Below, piece by piece: positions 29,201 through 42,330 of a DNA stretch of 64,000 nucleotides. The stretch covers positions 17,223,001 through 17,287,000 of the forward strand of contig NC_071347.1 in assembly GCF_027744825.2 (NCBI RefSeq). Direction: 5' to 3'. Position numbers and translations under genes: made by a program. The notes under the pieces were generated by a model that had not been told where the DNA came from, searched no databases, and saw only the letters and a list, made by a program, of their open reading frames with translations. How positions within the stretch are numbered: position 1 is the first letter of the stretch; each line of letters opens with the position of its first letter. The DNA is from Synchiropus splendidus. Taxonomy: Eukaryota; Chordata; Actinopteri; Syngnathiformes; Callionymidae.

Positions 29201-32200
29201 AGCTAAAACACTCACTACATCGGTACAAGAAGGTTCAAGACATGGTGATGTCCGTGCAAGTAAAGAAAGGTGGGAAACGGTCTCCGACTTCTTTTTCTAT
29301 TCATTATAACACTGACTTCATTTTGAAGTCAAACTTATTGTTGTGACTGAGAATGTTTTTATTAAAGCAACTCAAATAATTTTGTCCAAACCAGAGAAAA
29401 GCAAAGAAAGTCAGCAGAGTGAGAGTCCTGCGGAAAGTCCTGTCACATCGTTGTCCAGCAACCCGATGTCAGTGGAGTCTGACAAACAGGAGGATGCAGA
29501 CGCTGAGCAAGTGCAGGGGAAGAGTCCCTATGAGGTGAACTGATGTGCCACTGGATACCATCGATGGATAGATACCGCTTCATGTGATAGTTTTGTCACG
29601 TCTACATGCCATAGTGATGCAGTCTATTTCTGCCGTTACTCTCATTCAAGCCAAAGATGCTCAGGAAAATGGGTTGACATCCAATTAACGGAATTAGCTT
29701 CTCTGTCAGTTGACTGCTCGTGCGTCATGTTACAGGACTCTACGTTCTTATTTAGAACTTGTCTGTTATCATTAGATGGACACGGTGAACAGAGGGAGTG
29801 ATGAGACATCACCAACCCCGAGTCCTGTGGACCAGGAGCCCGTGTCGGGTTTGACATCAACAGAAGGTCAAAGGTGAAACAGGACAAACTCCAATGTGAC
29901 GCTGTTAGATATGACAATAATCTGTTGTGTTGTTTGTTCCTTCATTTATACCAACTCAGATGAGTAGTCAATGATGGTTCAGTTGATGATGCTTGGTGTT
30001 ATTTGAATTTTCCACAGCCAAGATGTGACCAACAACAATGACTGTAGAAAAGATCAGATCAACAATGAAAAGGTAACATGGTCACAATGATCTTTCTCAT
30101 CAGCATATTAACTTATATAGACACAAACATTCCAGTTAAAATATGAATTAAGGTTAATGCTGTTAAACATAACAGATGCTTTACTACTTGATAAGATGCC
30201 CAATGTCATGTTTACTGACAGATGGGATCTTATCAGTGTAACTAAGCAGCAGCCATGAACTTTGTTTTATTGACATATTAATAATAAACCTTAAGCTTTT
30301 ATTTTTTTTTAAATATGATTGAACATTAAGTGCAGACATAAGATAACAATAGTGTTTGCTGATGTGTTTTTCATATCCTTCGATTTATCATTAGAATTCC
30401 GCATTTTTAAGTTTCTAAATTTCACTGTCCTCTTGTATTTTTTTTGACATATCGCGTAATTCAACAGCTTGTTTCCTCAATAAACCTGTGCATTTATTCT
30501 CGGCTGTATTCAGGATCTTATTAAAAACAGCACAGAAGAAAAGATATACTTGTAATCTGGAAATCTTATTTTTCCCCCTCAGAACGCAAATGAAGAGATG
30601 AGTGTGAACACAGAAATTGTGAGCACAGAAAAGCCGCCTGTGAATCCTTCTGCGACGTTGCCCGCCACCGTTGAGGAAGACAGCTTTGGTTCTAAAAAGG
30701 CCAGATCTTCTTTTGGAAAAGGTTTTTTCAAGATGCGTGGCGGGAAGAAGACGCCCGGCGTGCAGAATCTGGGTAAGCGTGAGTTAACGCCTGTGAGGTC
30801 ATGAATAAATTACCAGTGTACTGCGAAGTGAGGTGATTTTTACTCCCTAAAGCCACTCCCCTGGACGAGACCATAATTTGCAGCCTTGATCCACGTTTAA
30901 ATGTGGAAGTTGGTTTCTGTGGTGTGTGTACTTTTCGTGTGGTGCATTTTCATGTGAAATATTTCTGTTTGTTCCACCTCTGCTGTTGCTGCTGTTATTG
31001 AAACCAATCGTTTCTGCTCATTGTCTTTTTTTCTGTCGGGTGTTGTGTGTGTGCTTGTGACACATGAAGACCGCAGCCGGAGTGCGAGTGCGCCTATGCT
31101 AGGTACAGTAAGGTCACTTCAGGACGACAGTAGTTTTGGAGGAAACCTGAGAAAATATCCTCTGTATTTTCTCTATCAAACTGCTCTGTTTTTATTATTT
31201 ATCGTGCATCTGTTTCTCCTAACAACTCTGTCCTTCAATCTACAACACACTGCTGTCCTTATTTCCCTGCTGTCTGCATGTATTTGTTTACATCCGCTGT
31301 GCTGTCGAATGCCCCCACTGTTAGACCAGCTTTGGATTTTGACACTCGTCTTCTGAAATACTCTTTTAGGTCCAGTCAGCATGTGAACAAAAAGATGGTT
31401 ATCACGGTACTTCGATTTGAGAGGACTGGAATAAAACAAGCCTAGTTTAAAGCAGACACTAATGTGTGGTTGTGGCGGGCTGTGATGTCTAGCGTCGATG
31501 GCTGAAACCCTCAGGCTAGAGTTTAATTAGAATTCCAAATCTGTCAACAGAGGCTGATGTGGAGCTGATAAATAATGGGTGCTATTGGGGCCTCCACGTC
31601 TGAAGAGTTATCTTCAGTGTTAGCACGATGATATGCTGCCTTACTATGCACTTGAATGTGAATGAACAATGTTAATATGAAAGTAATTTACTTTCAGAAA
31701 TAAACCCACCGTATGTATCTCAAAGAGAGTCTTGGGGGCAGAGACGCGTCACCCAGGATAAATCCCTCACTGCGGAAAAAAAAATCTCCATTTACAGTAC
31801 ATAGATGTGGGAGATTCAATTCAAACCTTTAACAAATAAAATGCACACTAGGGCCACTTTAAACCGCTCAGGGATCATTGTCTCACAACACCTTCATCCC
31901 ATGAAGGTGCTGAGAGAAGAGGGTTTAGGTGTAGAACAGGCATTTGTGGTCACTGAAGACGGAATATCAAAATATAAATGCACTACAAACATGTCTGTTA
32001 GAAAAACCGACTGCTTAAAGTTTAATGTTAAATAACAATCAAAAGTGACTGCAGTCTATGTCTAGCATTGTTGAGGTCAAATCTAAAGTCCATCCCATCT
32101 CATAAGTGTCTTGTTAAAATCCCATTTTGGATCACTTCACTGGTGTGGTGTCTTTACTTCAGCTTTGAGATAAGGAACAAATTATGAATGTATGTCTGCT

Positions 32201-35200
32201 GACTGGGCCGAATCCTCCGTCTTTGTAGTCCAGTGAAACGCATTAACACGGCTGCATGCGTCCCACTCACCTGAGCCTGTCGAGGAGCATCCATGTCTCT
32301 TGCCTGGCATGTGCAGCTCCTCTTCGCTCCGTCCGTCTTTGCAACTTAAGCCACGGATGCCAACGATGACGTCTGCTTATTTGTATGTGCAGCTGAGACT
32401 GAGCGACGTGGTACCGACCATCTGGACCTGGCAGGGCTTCCTCAGCAGTCCAAGAACAGCGACAGCACACACACTCTCCCCACCACGCCGGAGGCCAGTA
32501 AAAAATCCAAAGGCATTAAGAAACTTTTTGGGAAGTAAGTGACGCAGACGGAGTTCTTTGACAACATTAAGTCGACAGAGAAATGGGGAAAACTTTGTAT
32601 ATTTATCTCAAGACTTAAGAGGAGCCAATCCACGACGTTCAACCTGGATGACAACGTGCCAGAAGGAGAGTTCAAGAGAGGAGGTGTGCGGGCCACTGCA
32701 GGACCCAGACTGGGCTGGTCCCGGGATTTCCAGCGCGGCAATAAGTACGTGAGAATAATTTTGTTTTCCTTGCAGTGCTGATTCATTAATGTTCTGGTTT
32801 CTGTCTCAACAGTGATGTCGACGCGCCATTCGCCCGCTGGTCCAAGGATCAGGTGTGTGACTGGCTGCAGGACCAAGGTCTGGGTCTGTATGTGAACATG
32901 GCTCGGGTTTGGGTGTCCAGTGGACAGACGCTGCTGCAGGCCTCGCAGCAGGACCTGGAGAAGGTTCGACCTTCTTCTTCTTCTTCTTTTTTCTCCTGGT
33001 TGTATTAGTTATTGTGTAATGCAGTGTATTTGTAATGTTCACATATTTATATTAGCACTTGAATCACTTTAACAGGCATGAGAAATGTTAGTATTATGTC
33101 CCTTGAGTGTTGAATTAAAGTCTGTGCTTGCGGTGAGGCTAGTAGTAACTTTTAAGACATGATATGACGCTGTTAAGTTGTTTTATTTTGGCCGAGATCT
33201 GTGCTCCCCCAGTATTTTTAGTTCTCTAAATAAAAAATTTTATTTGCTTTTCTATAAAACCAATATCAAGTGCAAAACTAATACATCCCATTGTAAAATG
33301 TACCAAACAGAAGGGAGGAAAAGAGGAAGAAAAGGAATATACAGTTATTAAAAATTTCATTGTCACTTATGACATTTAGAAGTCAGTGGACATGTGATTT
33401 GGTTTTCAATTTCACTTGAATTGTATGTTTCTTCCCACAGAATTGGCTTTGTGTTGTGTCTAGTTATGTGGTGTTCAGTTCTGGAGTCAGTCCAGTCTAG
33501 TGGAGCAATAACCATGCTATTGTATTTACTTGTACCCATAGAGTTAACTTTAAATTGTCCAAATTGGTTTTGGTTTCTCATATAAATTTTCCGTGTTCAT
33601 TGTCATGATTTCGTCTATGACTGGATTTTTGAAGTGGCTGTTTTTGTCTCTGTTCATGTTGTTGTTCAGGAGCTGGGAATCAAACACCCACTGCACAGGA
33701 AGAAGCTGCAGCTGGCTCTGCAGGCTCTGGGCTCCGAGGAAGAAGACAACAAGGGGAAGCTGAACTTCAACTGGGTGACCAGTGAGTCTGAAAGCTAAGC
33801 ATGTGTTTCAAGTGTCTGAACTAACTGTGACGTGGTGGTCAGGGTGGCTGGATGACATCGGCCTGCCGCAGTACAAGACCCAGTTTGATGAGGGGAGAGT
33901 GGACGGCCGCATGCTGCACTACATGACGGTGGTGAGTGCTTGGTGTTAGCCTCCCTCAGTTGTTTCACGTGTTTGTGTTCTTATAAGGCTGCCAAGACTA
34001 TCTTTATTTTTACTGCCAGCGGCGTCACAAAGGAAGACCATTTTGAAGTGCTCTAACAGTCACTCTCCATCTCCCCTTCAGGACGACCTTCTCTCTTTGA
34101 AGGTGGGAAGTGTCCTGCATCACCTCAGCATCAAGAGGGCCATCCAGGTTCTGCGGCTCAACAACTACGAGCCAAACTGTTTGCGTCGCAGACCGTCCGA
34201 CGAGGTAAACACTCTTTCTGAGAGTAAGTTCTGTGCTGAAGTGTTCCAACGTGTGGTGCCTCTGATACATGAAAACAGAACAACATCTCACCGGCTGAGA
34301 TTTCTCAGTGGACAAACCACAGAGTGATGGAGTGGCTGCGTTCGGTCGATCTCGCCGAGTACGCCCCAAACCTGAGAGGTAGCGGCGTCCATGGTGGTTT
34401 GATGGTAAGTGGAGAGGCTGTTGTCCCCTTCCAAAGAGCCACCAGACCAACACAGCTTGTCTGGTGCTCTGGCAGGTACTGGAGCCCAGGTTTAACGTAG
34501 AAACCATGGCACTGCTGCTGAACATCCCCCCTAACAAGACTCTGCTGCGCCGGCACCTGGCCACACACTTCAACCTCCTGATCGGATCCGAGGCTCAGCA
34601 ACTCAAACAGGAGTGTCTGGAAAATCCCGACTACACTCTGCTGACAGCCACCACCAAAGTCAAGGTAGCGTGACCGACTCACAGTTTCTGCTGTGCTCCA
34701 CATGTGGGTGTTTTTAGAAACAGTTCCTGACTTTCTGCTTACCCAAAACATTTCTCCACATTACATCCAATACGTAATGTAGTGTACATGTGCCACCTTT
34801 TTACCAAGCACTCTGGTTTCCTCCCACTTTCCAACACAAAGTGCCAAGAGAAATATTTCTCCACCCCAGCATGAACTACAATCTGACAATGTGTTTGTGA
34901 CCTTCTTGTTTTCCAGCCGAGGAAATTGTCGTTTGGCACATTTGGCCGGAAGAAGAAACTTGAAGAGAGTGAAGAGTATGTCTGTCCCATGGATGTGGTG
35001 ATGCCAAAGGGAAGAAGTTTCCAGAAAGGATTCGAACTCCAGATTTACGAGGATGACCTTGACAGGCTAGAGCAGGTGGGTGCCTTTTCTGCACCCATGA
35101 GAAATGTGATATTTTTTAATGTTAACTTTCAGAATATCGATATATTGTTGTGATAAACACTTGTTTATCACGTGTTTTATGCTTCCTGTTCTAGATGGAC

Positions 35201-35849
35201 GACTCGGAGGGAACGGTACGACAGATCGGAGCGTTCTCAGAGGGAATCCAGAATCTCACCGTAAGACTGCATATTCAGTTTTACAGTAACACCCAGCGTT
35301 TACTCGTGCATTGCCTGACATTTGAGTTTTTGGTCACATCACTTGAAAAGAGACATCCAGCATGAATCTCAACTCTAACATGCTCTACACAGCTTATGTA
35401 ATTGGATTCTCCCGAAAGTGAATCGTGGATGCCAATATCCGAAACATATTTGAAAATTATTTTTGGTAATTGTACCACCAATTAAGAAGTGAGTATTAGT
35501 TTAAGTAAAGGGTTCAAAACACTGCATGGGTGCTGGTCAAAATGACACTGAATAGTCTACTTTTACTTTTGATAACCAACACAGAACTTTCCTGACTTGA
35601 GTTCCTGGTTTAATAATGTAACAAATGTATTTGCCGTTTGTATTAAGGTGACTGAGCTTGAAGGAAATCAGTATTTACTTATATACTCACTTTGCTTTTG
35701 TTGAGTGTTTCTGACACTTCCCCAATCTTGTTTTTCATGTGGTCCTCCAGAGCATGTTGAAAGACGATGAATTCTTCAAAGAGATGTCGAACTCACCAAA
35801 TCCCAGCGTTACGGACGAAGACTCGAATGCAGGAGAGCGGTTGCACTGA
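23256..35849 (+). CDS. ppfibp1: Liprin-beta-1 (PPFIA-binding protein 1), complete, 27 coding exons
   Basis: Scaffold that pairs with liprin-alpha at cell edges and presynaptic sites. Exons: 23256-23319, 23991-24196, 24680-24769, 25291-25404, 25474-25605, 26162-26254, 27035-27127, 27596-27707, 28439-28483, 29051-29112, 29185-29269, 29395-29534, 29776-29873, 30018-30072, 30583-30772, 31070-31102, 32393-32534, 32613-32744, 32813-32963, 33670-33781, 33843-33931, 34082-34204, 34279-34404, 34476-34664, 34917-35075, 35195-35260, 35751-35849. Total 3000 nt, 999 aa; human is about 1011. It opens MMSDASDMLAAALEQMDGII. A coiled coil fills about residues 100-360. The middle is a poorly conserved, Ser/Thr-rich linker. 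SAM1 starts near 635 (WSKDQVCDWLQDQGLGLY), SAM2 near 717 (WLDDIGLPQYKTQFDEG) and SAM3 near 794 (WTNHRVMEWLRSVDLAEY). The tail reads EGTVRQIGAFSEG and TDEDSN. Exons 28439-28483 and 31070-31102 look alternatively spliced. The start is the first of two adjacent ATGs. The neighbour bmal2 favours ppfibp1 over ppfibp2. Confidence 0.96.
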
Positions 35850-36515
35850 GAGCCGTTCCTCCTGCCAGCGTCAGAACTGTAGCGTCAACAGGCCCGCCAG
35901 CGCTCCCACTCCCTTTCTGTCAGCATCACAAAGATGAGCCAAAAGTGTTCACGTCACGTTCAGTTTACATTTGTCTCCATAACAGAGGGAACATTTAGGG
36001 TAACACCACTGCTTTCCCAGCTGGTTTCTGGAGGTCTTTTGTACGTAGTCATGGTCTTAAATTGTTTATTTTTAAGAAATGGAAGTGTCAACCAGCAGAA
36101 GTCCTTGTGCTAAAATGTTTTTTTTTAGAGGTAACGTATCACTTTAAGAGCTTTTATCATGAGAGAGATGAAATACATTTTTAAAGTTTCCGCTGCTACA
36201 TTTTTCTACAGAATTTAAATGAACACAAATTGTCATGTTTTGAATTTATAACCTGTTATTACCTTCTGCATTAATCTTCTGCATGCATTTGCACCACTAC
36301 ATATCATACTGAAACAATGATGATGAATGTCAGTGCATTCAACAACTGCCATATTTTTATATTCCATACTCTTTAGCAGAATCTTTGGAAAATGTGACAC
36401 GGCAAAAAAAAGACCTTTCTTTGTGTGACGATGTGATACAAGCTGCTGAAGTGTCAGAGCCCGTTTTACTTTACATGCAGCAATTTCTGAGATCAATAAA
36501 GTTATTTAAATCACC
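35850..36515 (+). other. ppfibp1: ppfibp1 3' UTR
   Basis: Noncoding sequence from the stop codon to just past AATAAA at 36495-36500, the most plausible polyadenylation signal (context GATCAATAAAGTT). No other gene is seen. Confidence 0.65.
36495..36500 (+). promoter_or_regulatory. Polyadenylation signal of ppfibp1
   Basis: AATAAA hexamer about 650 bp after the ppfibp1 stop codon and about 510 bp before the start codon of the next gene. Confidence 0.6.
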
Positions 36516-37011
36516 TTTGGCTACATGTTGCTGATGCATTTGGAGTTTGTTAAATTACACATGTAACTCAGATGCTTCTTTTTACTCAAAATGAATAAAT
36601 ACTTTGAAATATAATGAGGACTAACCAGTGTCTCTCTTTCGTCAGCATTTACCATCTGATCTTGGACTTCCTTTACTATTTTTTTTTAACTATCTAGAGG
36701 CCTTTTTACGTCATTTTACGTTGACCAATCGCACATAGAATAAAACTACTAGATGCACGCTCCTTGTTTATACGTAACATGAAACGCAAAACTCAAAATT
36801 TACATTGTTTATTAAAGAGCTTTGGGATTTCGTTGGAGGAGCGTTTGCGTCCTCTACTGGTTCACTGAACTTCCGAGTTTACCGTTCAGACGTGCGCATG
36901 CGCACTTTAATATTCCCGACAGGCGATTGCCCAACTCCTGCAGGACACCAAGTGCTGGGTGGAGAAGTTCTGTCACAACTCAGAGTGGTGGGAAGATCTG
37001 CGGCAGCAATC
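36516..37011. other. Short intergenic gap and 5' region of the EndoU gene
   Basis: About 0.5 kb between the ppfibp1 polyadenylation site and the EndoU start codon, so the EndoU promoter and 5' UTR must be compact. The last 170 bp are more GC-rich, with CGTGCGCATGCGCAC around 36891-36905, an NRF1-like palindrome. I could not place a transcription start. Confidence 0.4.
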
Positions 37012-38974
37012 ATGGCTTTCAGGTTCGTGTTTGAGCACTGCACATATTTTAAAGATATGCTTCTAAAATTAACGTTTTATCTGCATCAGTTGTTATATAT
37101 TTTCACTCTCCATTTTCAGCAGGTTCTGTGTAGTCCTTGTCCTACTTGTTGCTTCTCTCGGTGTGTCAGAATCATCCAGGTATGTTTGTATATTTTCATG
37201 CACAAATATGATTGTTTTACTTCCGAATCGTGTCTGCTAACAGGCCAGTTATAAACCAGGAGCTGTCCACCCTCTTCAATGAGCTGTGGATGCTGGATGT
37301 CAACAGGATGACACCGGGAGTGGACTACACCGTCACCGTTCAAGTATGAACTCCTTCTCTATCCTGCTGTTCACCAATGATACTCAAACACAACGTCTTT
37401 TCTGTAGGGTCGTGCTGGATTCGTGACTCAGGGAACCCATGTTGTGCAGGATCATGCAGCCCAGCCTCTGTTCTCTAACGTCAATGAGACCAAACTGTGG
37501 AACACCACCACATTCTCCAGTGAGGCTAAAGATTTTCTGAGGTGATAGTGTCGTTGATTTAAGACTCTTCGTTGTGCCTGCAGGGCTTCTGAGCCTCCTG
37601 GATAACTATGAGCGGTCCACGGGCGTGACTGAGCGTGTCACGGAAGAGGAGCGCTCAGAGACTAATCTCTTCTTGGATGCTGTCTTGCAAACAGAAGTCA
37701 TGAAGGTACATGTCTGAGGTTTCATGAGGCAGATAAAGTTGCATTTTCATGGAGGCATTTGACATAATGCCATATGCTCTGTGCACCTGGCAGCAAGAAT
37801 ATTTCCCAGACATGAATAGACTTGGGGACTGTGACATAGACACTTATGAAAATGTAATATTCATAGGAAGATTAGTATCATCATTACTTGTTAAATTAAA
37901 AAAAAAAAGCTCTCGATGGATACATACATTTAAACAACAAAATATTGTTTATTTTGCATCAGTTTGTATATCAAAATATTTGTATAAGAATTTCAATTTT
38001 ATAAGAATCTCAAGTACATTCAGAGTAGTGGAAACCCTGGTCATTGTGTAGTGAAAAACATCCCCATTTTTTTAGTTAAAAAAAAAACTTTTGCACAATA
38101 GACATATTGAATGCTTACCCTTTCTCTGTTACAACATAAGAGAAGAAAACATTAGTCATCATCATCGTTGGAATGTTTCCCTATGTACACTCCGCATATT
38201 TTTTTCCTTTAATCGATGTACATTTCTTAAATTTAATGTGAGTGTTATTATTAGGAAACTAGAACAGATGGGTAATAAAGAGTGGCTCTTTTTTCCCAGC
38301 GCGCTCACAGATATCTGGTGAGTAAACGCCAGTCCAGTTCTGACCTGACGTTGTTCAAGAGTCAGCTGCACTTGATCTGGTTCCATCTTTACCACAGACA
38401 GAGGACCGCTGGGTGAGACAACAGCATCCACACACTGTCAAACTGTGGACTTGTGTTCATGTGTTTGCTCCCTGTCTTGATCTGAGCAGCCTGGACTCTT
38501 GTGGGTTTGAGCACGTATTCGTTGGAGAGTTGAAATCTGGAGTGGAAATCATCGGTTTCCATAACTGGGTTCAGTTCTACCTGCAGGAGAAGGACAGACA
38601 GCTGGACTACAAAGGATACAAGGCCAGAGAGAACGACCTTGTGAGTATCAAACAAACGCCTCATGAGTTCCTCGCAATTCTGACTGTTTTCTGCTCAGCC
38701 TGATCACGACGACCACGTGCTGAACCTCCAGTTCAGTTGGCACAACGTGGTGAAGCCAGTCGGCAGCAGCTTCATCGGCACCAGCCCGGAGTTTGAGATG
38801 GCCGTCTTCACCGTCATCTTCCTCATGAACACGGAGAAGAGCACCAATGTTGTGGTCAACATTGACCAGTGTCAGATGGAGCTGGTGGTGATCAGGCATG
38901 GACGCTCGCTTGGGACAGCGTATCCCAAGCTGCTCAGCAGCAACAGCAGACACGTGCAGCGGCGCTCGCACTGA
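37012..38974 (+). CDS. endou: Secreted EndoU-family poly(U)-specific endoribonuclease, complete, 8 exons
   Basis: Cuts RNA at uridylates, leaving 2',3'-cyclic phosphate ends; XendoU/EndoU family. Exons: 37012-37022, 37123-37179, 37244-37343, 37408-37519, 37584-37705, 38300-38412, 38490-38640, 38699-38974; 942 nt, 313 aa, all in phase. Joining the 11-nt first exon to exon 2 gives [20 protein letters not shown], a clear signal peptide. The mature protein is a single EndoU domain ([20 protein letters not shown] to the C-terminus). Probable catalytic residues are His180 in [10 protein letters not shown], His196 in [13 protein letters not shown] (spacing of 16, as in XendoU His162/His178) and Lys241 in [17 protein letters not shown]. 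No somatomedin-B domains precede it, unlike human ENDOU, so this is the short fish form. Which fish paralogue letter applies cannot be told. Exon 2 has a tandem CAGCAG acceptor. The 594-bp intron 37706-38299 contains nothing recognised. Confidence 0.93.
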
Positions 38975-39043
38975 CCACGTCTCTGTAATATACAAGTTTA
39001 TTTACATATACATGCAGTGTCTTCATGACGATGCATGTGGCAT

Positions 39044-39049
39044 AATAAA
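39044..39049 (+). promoter_or_regulatory. Polyadenylation signal of the EndoU gene
   Basis: AATAAA about 70 bp downstream of the EndoU stop codon, in the context CATAATAAACTTTTGCTG. This gives the gene a very short 3' UTR. Confidence 0.7.
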
Positions 39050-39176
39050 CTTTTGCTGCCGCCTTGACTGTTTCCTGTCATATATTACTGGTTTCAAGTT
39101 ACCATTGTTTTCATTTTGAGTACGTAGTATACATTTTATCATTTAATTTTAATAGTTTTTTCTAACAATGTGCTGT

Positions 39177-39201
39177 TTTAGCTGTGTTAAACACAGCTAA
39201 A
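39177..39201. repeat. 11-bp inverted repeat downstream of the EndoU gene
   Basis: TTTAGCTGTGT (39177-39187) and its exact reverse complement ACACAGCTAAA (39191-39201) are separated by TAA. It lies about 130 bp past the polyadenylation signal, in the otherwise featureless gap 39050-39692. The function is unknown and such short palindromes can arise by chance. Confidence 0.5.
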
Positions 39202-42200
39202 GGAAAAAGATAATTCTTCTGAGAATATGTCTTCAGGGGAAACACTTGTGCCTAACTCGTGCCAAACTGAGGATCCCAATCTATTAATAATAATAAATAA
39301 TCCTGATGATTTTATGACCTTCACAGCAAGATGGTTAAAAACAGTGCAATGACATTACGAAAAATACTTTTTGAGTATTTGTACATATATTATTTGTGTT
39401 CTCAATATTAATTTTCTCTTTAAGAAGTCAACATGTTGACGATGTGTCAAAGTAGAACGACTCTAAACTAAATACCAAAATAAAAACAAAACCTAAAAAC
39501 CGATGGAGGCTCTTAAGTGGCGCAAATAAACTTGTCAACACTGGACGATTAAACGTTAAAGCTAACATTTCAGTCCTCGGTGCACGGACGGATTTTAATG
39601 CAACACCTGGCAGGACACATCCTGTCGTAACTTCCGGCAATATGCTGCTACTGTACATAGTTATTTTAAATACGGTTATACCTTATAAAAATATGATGGT
39701 CCTTTGGGGAGTTTGGTGATATGTTTCAGGAGGAGCTGAGAGCTCATTTCGTCACTCTGGCGGTGAGTTTTAACGATAGAAAAGAAAGAAATGAGGGAAT
39801 GAATGAGGGTTACTCGCTGCCATAACAACGGCTCAAATATTCAACGGCAAATAAGACTTCTCATATACTTCTCTCGTGATATTGGAAACAGAGTGTTACT
39901 ATAATAAATATATTTATATAATTAACTACTTGTTATTAATTATTTCACATCTTGAATGTAAACACACTGCTGTGATTTCATGCTTAAATCGTTCATTCGA
40001 TTTCTTTCCGTTCAAAACCTAAGTGACACTTGCATCACATGCATCAGTGCCAAAGTAATAATTAAATCATACACACTAAATTCCATGCGGTTCATTTGTT
40101 TTCACAAATTTCTGTGAGCTGCCTGGATGCTTCACAAAGAAGATCATGAAAGCAAACGAGAAGATCACAAAGATCCTGATTCAATATATTACATAATTTC
40201 TCTAGTAAAAATAGTTTCTCGTCATGACTACAAAACATAACTCATATACTTTATTCTGACAGACATGTTTGTGCGGGTATGCGTGATGAGGAAGAGCATT
40301 TTAATATAACCTGACCTGTGTCTCCTCATGAATCTTCTTTGTATTTTTTAAAATAATTTAAATAATAACAAAATGAAACATCAACTCATTTTATTGGCAA
40401 AGGTCAAGAGAAGGTCATCTTGAGTCAAGAGCAGCTGTCTGACTTAGATCAGCTGATAGGAAAGATGCCACTGGCGCTTCTGTTACATTTAATACTTGGT
40501 CATTGGATGGCTGTTGCTTTTTTGACCTTACTGAAACACACTGAACCAATACTATGTCAAACATGGCAGATTCTACCTCAAACTCAACACTTGCTGTTGG
40601 CACATCACATCACGTTTTAGGTGACAATAGCGATCGCCAGGAGAGGGCGCTGTAATATTACTGAAACCCCAATGCTGCTGTTCAGCTTCATTAGGTGCAA
40701 CGAAAAGTCTCACTTTCTTCCTATGGCCTCCGTGAAAGTGTCATTTAGCCAGCTGTTGTGTTAACCTCAGTTCAAATGAGGGAACTCTCCAAACATGTCA
40801 ACTGTGCACACGGTGTGTTGCGCGCAGACGTCATTATCCGCCGGCAGAAGTTTGCTCAGTCTGTTTGCCCTGATCTTCGCAACCATCAGCTCTTCCAAAC
40901 CACAGCAGAAATAACCTCTGGTGCACTGTGGACCAGCGCATTAGTTCCCACAGCTTCACATTTCCATACGCAAATGTCAGGCAATCTCATAGTTCGCCGT
41001 CCCCTGCTGACTCTTGACACACGTCTGCTCCTCAGGCCTGACACCTCTTCTGGAGATTTATTCATGTCTACTGTGTATTTAATTCTGTGTATAATCTGTC
41101 TCTCAGGTTTGATGTGTGGAGAGTGACCAAGAGATAGTTCAGATGATTGGCGCAGTGGAGTGTGTGATGATGAGCTTCGCCCCGAGTCTGGAGGAGTGTC
41201 CAAAGGCCCAGATCTTCCTACTGACCCAGGTCAATGGACAAGCTGCCGATGAGTGTGGGGGGGAGTCATGACGCTGTAAATAGTCAAGCAAGAAAGAACG
41301 TTATCTTTTCACCTGAGCATCTGCTGTTTGACAGACGTCGTGGTCTTTGTCTCCTGTGGTTCAGATGACTAAGGTTTTTGTCTTAGCAGCCTGTTAAGTA
41401 ATGCTTGTCATAGCTTATTCATGAGGCCGGCATGTTTTCTTTGACATCCGCCGGTGAATGCGATCAGCCAATTTGTTTTTCATAAAGATTATGTTGTTAG
41501 AGGAACCGCTGATGCATTGATGAGGCCACATTTGCGTCCTAGCAACCGCTCACCGCGGCTCTCATGTTCCACTGTCTGCCGGCCTCTGTGATGCCTTTTC
41601 ATGGCATTCAGCCGCTCATTGTATTGGGCACAATGAAGCCTAACTCTATATAATTAAAGGCTGATAAGCCTGAAAAAGCATTCATATCAGATTATGATAA
41701 GAAAGTTAAATAGCATCTCTTCATTTTTAATTCAAAAACATTTAGACTTATGATCAAATGAGTATTTTACTTATAGAGCTGTTTTAAAAATACAGTTATT
41801 CACTCACTTCAGTGATACTGGGTGGGTGGCCGAGGTCTTAGCTTTATTAACCTTTGACCTTCTCGATAGTCATGTAGAGAGTTAACCCAGGTGTGTGTCT
41901 TTGTGATTCAGCGGACCGCCCTAAGCCTATTACAAAATTCATGAGTGTCTTGTACTGAAAATTAAATTATTTCTATGTGTTTTTGAAGAGGTTGTGTTAT
42001 AGTGGCAGGATTGTTTTAGCAGATTTAGTCTACAACACTGTGTAGTCAAAATCCTACGCGGTCTATTCACATCGACTGTAGATAGTTTCCATACACATCA
42101 TAACAACTATATTTTAGTCTAAAAATATTCTTGTGTATTTTATGGTAAATGAAATCTTTTAGTTGGCTGTGAATACATTCCGTGCCAAAGTGAGTAAAAT

Positions 42201-42224
42201 TTCACAGCTTATACTTTACATCAT

Positions 42225-42330
42225 GGTGATGTGGAGCTGCAGTCTCACCAGCTAGTTGGGATAGAACATGGTGGACACTCTGGACAGGTAGCCAGTCCAT
42301 CACAGGACCCAGTATAGAGCAGGAGTGGCC
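42225..42330 (-). repeat. Diverged interspersed repeat fragment in a pseudogene intron
   Basis: Read on the minus strand, this includes CTGTGATGGACTGGCTACCT and GTCCAGAGTGTCCACC. This strongly resembles a block (GGACTGGCGACCTGTCCAGG) found in abundant fish SINE/LINE repeats. No ends or target duplications can be defined. It is old and truncated, in the intron between the relic exons at 41229 and 42880. Confidence 0.55.

Noticed and set aside
40758..41126. A 122-codon open frame upstream of the relic exon at 41107
   Set aside because: The translation matches nothing known and runs in another frame from the polr3b relic. It lies in pseudogene intron sequence.
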